This document shows positions 1-6,609 of a DNA stretch of 26,131 bases, piece after piece; the stretch's first letter is position 1, and every line of letters starts with the position of its first letter. Under the pieces are notes generated by a model that was given only the letters and a program-made list of their open reading frames with translations, did no database searches and had not been told where the DNA came from. Both the position numbers and the translations under genes were made by a program. The DNA comes from JAWVZU01 sp033722075 (GTDB lineage Bacteria; Pseudomonadota; Gammaproteobacteria; Xanthomonadales; SZUA-38), in contig JAWVZU010000017.1 in the NCBI GenBank assembly GCA_033722075.1, positions 1 through 26,131 of the forward strand. Direction: 5' to 3'.

Positions 1-516
1 CGGGTCGGCACGAACCGCGAGCTCCGCATGGGTCACCGCAGATGCGGCATCACCGTTCTGTAGAAGCAGGGCGGCCAGATTGGCGTGTGCCGGGGCAGAT
101 TCCGGCGCCAGCTCTGCGGCTTTCCGATAGTGCGTCTCGGCTTCGCCCCGATCACCGGTCTGCGCGGCCAGGGCACCGAGATTGTTGTGCGCTTCGGCGA
201 GATTCGGGTTCAGGGCCAGCGCGGCTTCGAATGCCCCACGAGCTTCCTCGACCCGCTCCACGGACCGCAGCGCGCTGCCGAGATTGCACCGCGCCGCTGC
301 GTTCTGCGGATCGGCGGAGATCGCCTTTTCGAAGTGCTCGATCGCCCGGTCGACCGCCCCGGATTGGAGCAGGGCGACACCCAGCAGACGCAGGATCTCC
401 GGATCTTCCGGGTGCTTCTCCAGCAGCGCCCGGTAGCCCGCCATCGCGCCCGACAGGTCACCGGCCTGATGTTTTTGTACTATCGTTTCAAACGACTGTT
501 CTGATTTTTCCGTCAT
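1..516 (-). CDS. TPR-repeat protein, N-terminal part only (runs off the window)
   Basis: Reading the minus strand from the ATG at 516 gives 172 codons that stay open to the window edge. After about 15 polar residues, the protein is built of consecutive 34-residue TPR helical pairs. Each pair carries the usual small/large residue pattern, for example repeated 'NLG', 'A...Y...L' and '..P' turns, with at least four repeats visible. There is no signal peptide, so this part is predicted to be cytoplasmic and to bind other proteins. An A/G-rich ribosome site (AAGAAG) lies just upstream of the ATG. It is transcribed divergently from the secreted protease. TPR N-termini of this kind are often joined to sulfotransferase, glycosyltransferase or oxygenase domains, but the C-terminal part that would tell is outside the window. 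The TPR call is secure; the function is unknown. Confidence 0.85.
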   Translation of the reverse strand, partial: MTEKSEQSFETIVQKHQAGDLSGAMAGYRALLEKHPEDPEILRLLGVALLQSGAVDRAIEHFEKAISADPQNAAARCNLGSALRSVERVEEARGAFEAALALNPNLAEAHNNLGALAAQTGDRGEAETHYRKAAELAPESAPAHANLAALLLQNGDAASAVTHAELAVRADP

Positions 517-799
517 TTTTCTTCTTAGCGAATTGCGCGTCAAAAAACTAAATTAAACCTTTAAAAACAATTGCTTATAATTCTCAAGGGCGTATTGAAC
601 ATGAGTCCCGATTCAGCTATCACGATTCAACAGTTGAAAATTTCTCAACCATGTATGAGCTTGACTTGTCTATACGAGGCACGTATAAATGCCCCTCGTT
701 TTGCCCGGGAACCAGCAACAAATGCAACGTTTCCGGGTTGAGGTTTCGGTCGGGCCTGTGGGGGTTACCGGCCCAGCGAAAATATCAAGCGGAGGGTTC
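517..799. other. AT-rich divergent intergenic region
   Basis: This 283-bp spacer separates the TPR gene (-) from the protease gene (+). It is clearly richer in A/T than the rest of the window, above all at 535-690. It holds the protease promoter at 661-689, the roughly 100-nt protease leader, and an isolated TATAAT at 576-581 on the + strand without a good -35 partner. I see no convincing minus-strand promoter, small ORF or RNA gene here. Confidence 0.6.
661..689 (+). promoter_or_regulatory. sigma70-type promoter of the S8 protease gene
   Basis: The sequence shows TTGACT (661-666), a 17-nt spacer and TATAAA (684-689), close to the sigma70 consensus. Transcription would start near 696 and give a leader of about 105 nt before the ATG at 800. 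The -10 box overlaps an in-frame ATG at 689, which argues that 689 is not the translation start. Confidence 0.7.
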
Positions 800-3112
800 A
801 TGTCCAAGCAATCATTGCTATCCAAGGCGATCGGGGTCGGCTGTGCGCTGGCCGTATCGGTCATGACGGCCAGTGTGGCCCAGGCTGACGATGGTCGTTA
901 CATCATCAAGGCGAAGAACGGCAATGCAGCCAATGCGCGCGCTGCGGTCGTGCAGCAGAACGGTCAGTTGGCACGAGAGTTGCCGCGGGTCGGTGCCGTC
1001 GCAGCCTATCTGCCGGATGCCGCCGTTCAGGCATTGTCCAACAACCCGAATTTCGAGATCGAGATTGACCAGCCGCGCTATCCGATGGGTGAAGTTGCTC
1101 CCTATGGTATCGCGCAGGTCCAGGCCGATCAGGTGAGTGACGCCAATACCGCGAATCGGACAGTCTGTATCATCGATTCGGGTATCGACGCGGCGCATGA
1201 GGACCTGAAAGACAACGTACTGACCAAGACCGACGATGGCGGCACCGGTGATGCTTTCGTGGATGGTTGCGGTCACGGCACCCACGTGGCCGGCTCGATT
1301 GCCGCCATCGGCGGGAACGGCCTGGGCGTACTCGGGGTCAATCCGGGCGGCAACCTCGGCCTGCATATTGTCAAGGTGTTCGGTAATGATTGCGGGTGGG
1401 CCTATTCGTCCGACCTTGTGGCCGCGGCCTACGCCTGTGGCGACGCCGGAGCCAATGTGATCAGCATGAGCCTGGGTTGCTCCGACAGCGGCCGAGGCGG
1501 CCCCTTCAGTTGCGCAAGTTCGACCGAAGATGCGGCATTTCAGGACCTGAACGACAACTATGGCATCCTGTCCATTGCCGCGGCGGGCAACGATGGCAAC
1601 ACCGCGAAGAGCTACCCGGCAAGCTATGCCTCGGTGGTCTCCGTTGCTGCGATCGATGACAACAAGGTCGTGGCCGATTTCTCTCAGCAGAACGACGCGG
1701 TTGAACTGGCCGCTCCGGGCGTGGGCGTGCTTTCCACTGTTCCCATGGGCGCGGGTTTCAACGTCGGCGTCACCGACAATTCTGATGGGGCCGGCTTCGA
1801 AGCTTCCGCCATGCAGAATACGACTCTGGGCAGTGCTTCGGGCACCCTGGTCGACTGCGGTGACTCCGGCGCCTTCACTGCGGGCGTGGCCTGCAACGGC
1901 ACTGGCGGTCACGTCTGCCTGATCGAGCGCGGGACCATCTCTTTCGAGGACAAGGTGCTGAACTGCGAGGCCAGCAGCGGTGTCGCAGCCATCATCTACA
2001 ACAACGTCAGCGGCATGGTGCAGGGCACGCTCAGCGATCCGACCGCCACGACGATTCCGGCGGTAGGGGTGTCCCAGGCCAGCGGGGTTGACCTTGTCGG
2101 CCGTACCGGAAACAACGTGACCGTGACCGTGGAGCAGGGCAACTACGATTTCTACAATGGCACGTCCATGGCGACGCCGCATGTTTCCGCCGTTGCAGCG
2201 CTGGTCTGGAGCTACAACACCGCCTGGACCAACAACGACATCCGTAATGCGCTGGCAGCAACCGCCGAGGACCTTGGCGACGCCGGTCGTGACAATGCCT
2301 ACGGTTATGGCCTGATCCAGGCCAAGGCGGCGCTCGACTATCTGAGCGGATCAACGACCAACAGCCCGCCGTCGGCCAGCTTCAGCTATGTCTGCAACGA
2401 GCTTGCCTGCGACTTCAGCGACAGCTCGTCGGACAGCGATGGAAGTGTCGTGTCCTGGAGTTGGGACTTCGGTGACGGCAATACGTCGACCACTCAGAAT
2501 CCCAGCCACACCTACGGAGCGGACGGGACCTACTCAGTGACCCTGACCGTGACCGACGATGCCGGCGACAGCGACAGCACCTCGAGCAGCGTGACCGTAA
2601 GCTCGGGCACCACGGACGACCCGCCGACGGCATCGTTCACCTACAGCTGCACCGATCTCGGCTGTTCCTTCGACGGGAGCGGTTCGACCGACGACAACGG
2701 CATCTCCAGCTATGCCTGGGACTTTGGTGACGGCAACACCGGTTCCGGCAGCACCGCGAGCCATACCTATGCTGCGGGCGGCACCTACACGGTGACCCTG
2801 ACGGTGACCGATAGCGTTGGTCAGACCGACACCTCCAACCAGTCCGTGACCGTGACCGAGCCGTCCACCGGCGGAATCACGCTGTCGGCCACCGGCTACA
2901 AGGTCCGCGGTCGGCATCATGCCGATCTGACCTGGGATGGTGCGGGATCGACCAATGTCGACATCAAGCTGGATGGCACGATCATCGACACCACCGCCAA
3001 CGACGGGGCCTACACCTGGTCGAGCAATAACCGTGGTGGCGCCAGCTACACCTTCGAGGTGTGCGAGGCGGGTACGAGCACCTGCTCGAACTCGACGACC
3101 GTGATCTTCTGA
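800..3112 (+). CDS. Secreted S8 (subtilisin-like) serine protease with PA insert and two PKD domains
   Basis: This is a 770-residue exported serine endopeptidase. The start at 800 has a GGAGGG site 4 nt upstream and leads straight into a signal peptide (residues 1-29, ending A-Q-A). An I9-like propeptide follows (about 33-95), then the S8 domain. Its catalytic triad is visible as D126 (IIDSGID), H159 (GHGTHVAG) and S456 (GTSMATPH). A protease-associated (PA) insert occupies about 325-435. Two PKD domains follow (about 523-602 and 608-687), each with a WDFGDG core, and then a beta-sandwich C-terminal domain (about 693-770). Each PKD domain opens with a C-x4-C pair and the tail has a C-x6-C pair, probably disulfides, which fits a protein folded outside the cytoplasm. 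Type II secretion is the likely route, by analogy with related proteases. It is a single-gene unit with its own promoter and terminator. The substrate is unknown. Confidence 0.95.
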   Translation: MSKQSLLSKAIGVGCALAVSVMTASVAQADDGRYIIKAKNGNAANARAAVVQQNGQLARELPRVGAVAAYLPDAAVQALSNNPNFEIEIDQPRYPMGEVAPYGIAQVQADQVSDANTANRTVCIIDSGIDAAHEDLKDNVLTKTDDGGTGDAFVDGCGHGTHVAGSIAAIGGNGLGVLGVNPGGNLGLHIVKVFGNDCGWAYSSDLVAAAYACGDAGANVISMSLGCSDSGRGGPFSCASSTEDAAFQDLNDNYGILSIAAAGNDGNTAKSYPASYASVVSVAAIDDNKVVADFSQQNDAVELAAPGVGVLSTVPMGAGFNVGVTDNSDGAGFEASAMQNTTLGSASGTLVDCGDSGAFTAGVACNGTGGHVCLIERGTISFEDKVLNCEASSGVAAIIYNNVSGMVQGTLSDPTATTIPAVGVSQASGVDLVGRTGNNVTVTVEQGNYDFYNGTSMATPHVSAVAALVWSYNTAWTNNDIRNALAATAEDLGDAGRDNAYGYGLIQAKAALDYLSGSTTNSPPSASFSYVCNELACDFSDSSSDSDGSVVSWSWDFGDGNTSTTQNPSHTYGADGTYSVTLTVTDDAGDSDSTSSSVTVSSGTTDDPPTASFTYSCTDLGCSFDGSGSTDDNGISSYAWDFGDGNTGSGSTASHTYAAGGTYTVTLTVTDSVGQTDTSNQSVTVTEPSTGGITLSATGYKVRGRHHADLTWDGAGSTNVDIKLDGTIIDTTANDGAYTWSSNNRGGASYTFEVCEAGTSTCSNSTTVIF

Positions 3113-3127
3113 TCACCGGTGCAACAG

Positions 3128-3187
3128 ACAGACCGGCATCGGTCTGTGGGGAGGAAGAAACCGCGGCCTTCGGGTCGCGGTTTTTTT
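3128..3187 (+). terminator. Tandem hairpins with rho-independent terminator after the protease gene
   Basis: A first hairpin has 7-8 bp stems at 3128-3135 and 3140-3147. A second, stronger one follows: arms 3158-3168 and 3171-3181 pair over 11 bp with one G-U and a tight TTCG-type turn, and run directly into seven T residues (3181-3187). This is a textbook intrinsic terminator for the + strand and insulates the protease from the next gene. Confidence 0.85.
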
Positions 3188-3226
3188 GTACCATAGCTGC
3201 AACTTACCGGGCCGATTGCAAAGGCT

Positions 3227-4735
3227 ATGGAACGAGGATTGACCGTTGGAGGTATTGCGCTGATCGCAGCGCTTGTCGGCCTGCTGAGCTTCAACAACGA
3301 CTTCCCCGGCGTATTCTCGGATTCCATCCGCTACCTTCTGATCGCGGACTTCTTCGAGCCCTACGGTCGGCAAGAACATCCGGCCGCCGCGTCTTCGGTG
3401 CTCATCAGCCCGTTCCCGCCGCTCTATCCCATGATCATGGCTCTGTTCGGCGCGACACACGAACATGTGCGCATTGCCCACGGGATCACGGGCGTCATCT
3501 GGGTGCTGGCGATCGTGGCCTTTCTGGCCGCCATGCGCCGCCGCGAAGTCCCGGTTTGGGTAAGTCTGATGGCGGCCCTGACCTGGATTTTTCTGGTCCA
3601 GTCGCTGGCCCTGGTGACGCAACTGGCGAGCGAAGGGCTCTTTTTCCTGCTGATTTCGCTGACGGTCTACTTCTCGGTCGACGCCGACAACGATCGGCGC
3701 ACGTTGCTGTTGGCAGGATTGTTCCTCGCGCTCGCTGCTTTGACCCGTTCTGCGACCATCGCATTTGTTCCTGCCTTCCTGGTGCTGTTGGCAACGTGTC
3801 GCCAGTCCATGGCCGTCAAGGGCATTGCGGCAGCGGCGGCCCTTGTACCTCCCGTGCTCTGGCACCTTTTCAGACCCACGACCCCGGGCAGCCAATCCTA
3901 CAGCGGGAATCTGCTTGCGAACTACTCGGCCGCAGGCCCCTGGGGTTGGGTAGAGCAAGCCTGGGAACAAGCGGTTCGCTTCGGGGACAGCTGGGTCGGG
4001 ATGCACCGTGATGACCCGCTTTCGCAGGCTTTGCTGCTCACGCTGGGCGTGTTGGGCCTGGCCGGACTCCTCCGCGCTGCAGGGAGAAGGGATTTTCTGG
4101 CGCTGGGGGTCGGAGTCTACCTGGTGTTGATCATCCTGTGGCCCTATCCGGACGAGCACAAAAGACTGCTTCTTCCGGTGGTGCCTTTCTTCCTGGTTTT
4201 TGCCTTCGGGACCCTCGACAAACTATTCTCCCGTCCGCGCTGGCGAGTGGTGGTTTCGGGGCTGGCTTGCGCATTCGTCGTAGCCACCGGACTGCTCCAC
4301 CTCTCCGGGCGCATGACCGAACCGCTGCCCGCGGAACTTGATGGCTATCGACTTGGCAAGATCTGGCTTGAAGACGCGCCGCGCGAAGAGCGGCTCACGC
4401 GGATCACGATCGTCCATCAGATGGTGCTGGCCGCCAAGCGGGTGCCGGATCACGTCGATGCCGACGGATGTGTATTCGCCAGTTTCTCGGATATCGTGGC
4501 CTTCTACTCGATGCGAACCGCGTACCGGCCGCCGCCGCAGCGTGAAGCGCTGAACCGGTGTAACCATTTCCTGCTGGTCGCCCTCAATACGGTGCCGGCG
4601 ACGGCGCCACCCCTGTATCCACTCAACGTCCTGGGCAACGAACTGCGGCCGATCTTCGTTTACTGGCTGGATCCGGCGGCGAGGCAGCCGGGTGTGGTGC
4701 TGGCCAGGCGGGAATCCCCTGGGGCAAACGAATGA
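3227..4735 (+). CDS. Polytopic membrane protein, GT-C / family-39-like glycosyltransferase
   Basis: The 502-residue product has about ten hydrophobic segments, followed by a soluble C-terminal part (about 370-502). Its features fit lipid-phosphosugar-dependent GT-C enzymes of the ArnT/PMT kind. An acidic motif lies in the first extracytoplasmic loop (D32 in VFSDSIRYL). A PPLYP stretch precedes the second membrane segment. A conserved-looking HKRLLLPVVPF segment sits late in the membrane part. Such enzymes transfer a sugar from a polyprenyl-phosphate donor on the periplasmic face; donor and acceptor here cannot be read from sequence. The ATG at 3227 has only a poor ribosome site and lies 39 nt after the terminator T-run, with no clear promoter between. 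Its stop overlaps the next start (ATGA at 4732-4735), so the two proteins are probably made together. It could also be a non-catalytic membrane protein of the same fold. Confidence 0.65.
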   Translation: MERGLTVGGIALIAALVGLLSFNNDFPGVFSDSIRYLLIADFFEPYGRQEHPAAASSVLISPFPPLYPMIMALFGATHEHVRIAHGITGVIWVLAIVAFLAAMRRREVPVWVSLMAALTWIFLVQSLALVTQLASEGLFFLLISLTVYFSVDADNDRRTLLLAGLFLALAALTRSATIAFVPAFLVLLATCRQSMAVKGIAAAAALVPPVLWHLFRPTTPGSQSYSGNLLANYSAAGPWGWVEQAWEQAVRFGDSWVGMHRDDPLSQALLLTLGVLGLAGLLRAAGRRDFLALGVGVYLVLIILWPYPDEHKRLLLPVVPFFLVFAFGTLDKLFSRPRWRVVVSGLACAFVVATGLLHLSGRMTEPLPAELDGYRLGKIWLEDAPREERLTRITIVHQMVLAAKRVPDHVDADGCVFASFSDIVAFYSMRTAYRPPPQREALNRCNHFLLVALNTVPATAPPLYPLNVLGNELRPIFVYWLDPAARQPGVVLARRESPGANE

Positions 4736-5448
4736 AAAAAGCCACGGACAACGATTTCATCCGCACGATCGATGAAGCCCTGGAGCCGGAGTTCTGTGCG
4801 GAGATCATCGATCGCTTCGAGGCCAGTGATCAGACCGAACCGGGAAGGACCGGCGGCGGCGTCGACCGTGACAAGAAGCACAGCCTGGATCTGACCATTA
4901 CCGGTCACGCCGACTGGAAGTCGGTCTGCGACCGGGTCCTGGCCAATTCCTTCGAGCACGTCACCGACTACTGGTGCAAATACTATTTCGGACTGATCGG
5001 CGCCCTTGGGCTTACGGTGGCCGATCCCGAAACAGGTCAACCGGTGAACCTGTCCCACAAGAATTTCGACCGGGCCGGCAAACCCCAGGCGCGTGCTCTG
5101 GTGGGTCATCTCTACCGGCCCGGCCCGTTCATCGTTCAGAAATACGACCAGGGCGTGGGTGGCTACCCACATTGGCATTCAGAGATCTATCCGCGAGATG
5201 CATCCTGCGAGCACCTGCACCGGGTGCTGCTCTTCATGTATTACCTGAACGACGTGGCCGAGGGCGGCGAAACGGAGTTCTTCTACCAGCAACGATCGAT
5301 CCGCCCCCGGCGAGGGCGGATGGTGATCGCGCCGGCCGGCTTTACGCACACCCATCGAGGCCTGACCCCCCGCTCCGGGGACAAGTACATCCTTACATCA
5401 TGGATCCTGTTCAACCGCGCCGAAAAGCTCTACGGAGGGTCTCAGTAG
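4732..5448 (+). CDS. 2-oxoglutarate/Fe(II)-dependent oxygenase, prolyl-4-hydroxylase-like, with H-x-E metal motif
   Basis: The product is 238 residues with no signal peptide, so it is predicted to be cytosolic. The C-terminal half is a double-stranded beta-helix oxygenase of the P4Hc type. Candidate iron ligands are H149 and E151 (in HWHSE) and H208 (in THTHRG). K218 follows H208 by ten residues, the spacing between the distal His and the 2-oxoglutarate-binding Lys in collagen prolyl hydroxylase. The family norm is H-x-D, so the Glu at 151 is a substitution. A conserved GGETEFF segment (179-185) lies between. It begins inside the stop of the GT-C-like gene (4-nt overlap), pointing to a shared pathway. 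Its 3' end overlaps the convergent glutaredoxin-fusion gene by 7 bp. The substrate could be a protein, a lipid or a glycan precursor. Confidence 0.85.
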   Translation: MKKATDNDFIRTIDEALEPEFCAEIIDRFEASDQTEPGRTGGGVDRDKKHSLDLTITGHADWKSVCDRVLANSFEHVTDYWCKYYFGLIGALGLTVADPETGQPVNLSHKNFDRAGKPQARALVGHLYRPGPFIVQKYDQGVGGYPHWHSEIYPRDASCEHLHRVLLFMYYLNDVAEGGETEFFYQQRSIRPRRGRMVIAPAGFTHTHRGLTPRSGDKYILTSWILFNRAEKLYGGSQ

Positions 5449-6365
5449 CGCGGCACCGAGTCGTCGATTTCACGGGACCAGGCATCGATTCCGCCGACCA
5501 CGTTGTAGAGGTCGGTGTAGCCTTCCTTTCGGTAGTGGGCCGCGTAGCCCTGGCTGGATTGGCCGACGTGGCAGAGAAACGCCAGTGGCGTGTCCTTGGG
5601 AAACTGCTTCAGGCGCCCCATGCCGGCCTTGTCGAGCACCAGGGCATTCGGGAAAGGCGCTTGCTGGCGCTCGGATTCCGGGCGAACGTCTACCACGGTT
5701 ATGGCGTCGTCGTCCATGCGTTCCTTGAGTTCCTGGACGGACAACGATTTCACTTCCGGTGGCGCCCCGGGCAGGCGTACGGTCAGGCCGGTTCCTTCGA
5801 TGGACTCGGTATAGTCGATTTCCATGCCGCGCGCGCGCTGGGCCGTGAGAATGTCCATGTGAATCTTGATCCCCGCGGACTCTACGGTGATTTCGTCGCC
5901 GCTGACCGGCTGCAGCAGGAACTGGGCGCGCCAGTAGTCGTCGATCTGGAGGTGCAGGGCCACATCGTCGTAGCCGTCCATTCCGGCGCGGATCGCCTCC
6001 GCGGCCTTGTCGGAGATGCTGATCTCCGGCGGGGTGCGATCCGGACGCTCGACACCCAGCAGATCGTGCAGTTCGCCGGTGTTGAACATCTGGGCGACGA
6101 TATCGCTGCCGCCGACGAGTTCGCCGTCGATATACAGCTGGGGGATCGTCGGCCACTCGCCGAATTCCTTGATGCCCTCGCGGATCTCCTCGCTTTCCAG
6201 GACGTTGAAGCTGGCATATTCGGTCTGGAGGCTGGCGAGGATCCCGGCCGCACGGGCCGAGAAGCCACACATCGGCGTCTGGGGCGTCCCCTTCATGAAC
6301 AGGACGATCCGGTTGGTGTCCAGCAATCCTTCAATCGTTTTTCTGGCGTTTTCGCTGAGAGCCAT
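5442..6365 (-). CDS. Three-domain fusion: monothiol glutaredoxin (CGFS) / cysteine-less A-type domain / rhodanese
   Basis: The 307-residue protein starts at the ATG at 6365, with AGGA six nt upstream. Residues 1-108 are a Grx4/GrxD-type monothiol glutaredoxin: K25, the CGFS active site (33-36), WPTIPQ (71-76) and GGSD (85-88). This family binds a [2Fe-2S] cluster with glutathione and hands it on. Residues about 112-200 resemble an IscA/HesB A-type Fe-S carrier (a GIKIHMD strand, then a GMEIDY motif), but no cysteine is present in this part. Residues about 205-305 are a rhodanese, with the loop CHVGQSS holding the persulfide cysteine C265. An inferred role is cluster or sulfur delivery. It is the last gene of an operon with gshA, which supplies the glutathione. 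The domain calls for Grx and rhodanese are firm; the A-type call rests on motif similarity. Confidence 0.88.
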   Translation of the reverse strand: MALSENARKTIEGLLDTNRIVLFMKGTPQTPMCGFSARAAGILASLQTEYASFNVLESEEIREGIKEFGEWPTIPQLYIDGELVGGSDIVAQMFNTGELHDLLGVERPDRTPPEISISDKAAEAIRAGMDGYDDVALHLQIDDYWRAQFLLQPVSGDEITVESAGIKIHMDILTAQRARGMEIDYTESIEGTGLTVRLPGAPPEVKSLSVQELKERMDDDAITVVDVRPESERQQAPFPNALVLDKAGMGRLKQFPKDTPLAFLCHVGQSSQGYAAHYRKEGYTDLYNVVGGIDAWSREIDDSVPRY

Positions 6366-6372
6366 AATGATC

Positions 6373-6594
6373 CTATTGGTGTCGGCAGCTGCCATGTGCC
6401 GGTGCAGGCCGTATGACCGAAACACGCGGATCGGCCTTGCCCCGGTAGCGGACAGCTGAATCGGGTTTACAGAAATAGTGTGCGTCGGGTTTTTCGGGCG
6501 GGGCCAGCGTGCTGCACCCGCTTGCGAGGACAATCCCGGCCGCGCTCAAGATCAACCATCTCATGCGGATAGATCTTGGCATCAGCGTCGTCAT
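6373..6594 (-). CDS. Small predicted lipoprotein between gshA and the glutaredoxin fusion
   Basis: This is a 73-residue product if started at the ATG at 6594; internal ATGs at 6582 and 6564 are equally possible, as none has a strong ribosome site. A basic N-terminus and a hydrophobic stretch end in LASGC, a good lipobox, so the mature protein would begin at that Cys and be lipid-anchored. The mature part is about 45 residues, Pro- and Arg-rich, with two further cysteines. It lies 15 nt after gshA and 7 nt before the glutaredoxin fusion on the same strand, so it is almost surely co-transcribed. I do not recognise the family. Confidence 0.7.
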   Translation of the reverse strand: MTTLMPRSIRMRWLILSAAGIVLASGCSTLAPPEKPDAHYFCKPDSAVRYRGKADPRVSVIRPAPAHGSCRHQ

Positions 6595-6609
6595 TTCAAG
6601 TCGTCCGGC

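Noticed and set aside
576..581. Perfect TATAAT upstream of the protease
   Set aside because: The matching -35 position reads TTAAAC, too weak; the promoter at 661-689 is better placed.
689..799. Earlier ATG for the protease at 689
   Set aside because: It overlaps the promoter -10 box and would place 37 residues before a normal signal peptide; the ATG at 800 has GGAGG.
818..2182. Long open frame (454 codons) antisense to the protease gene
   Set aside because: It mirrors the S8 catalytic region, has no ribosome site or recognisable domain, and arises from high GC at third codon positions. Similar antisense frames at 3113-4159, 10303-11793 and 22726-24360 were rejected for the same reason.
6366..6533. 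Longer start of the glutaredoxin fusion at a TTG (6533)
   Set aside because: The extra 56 residues are antisense-like to the lipoprotein frame and unlike any glutaredoxin N-terminus; the ATG at 6365 has a good ribosome site.
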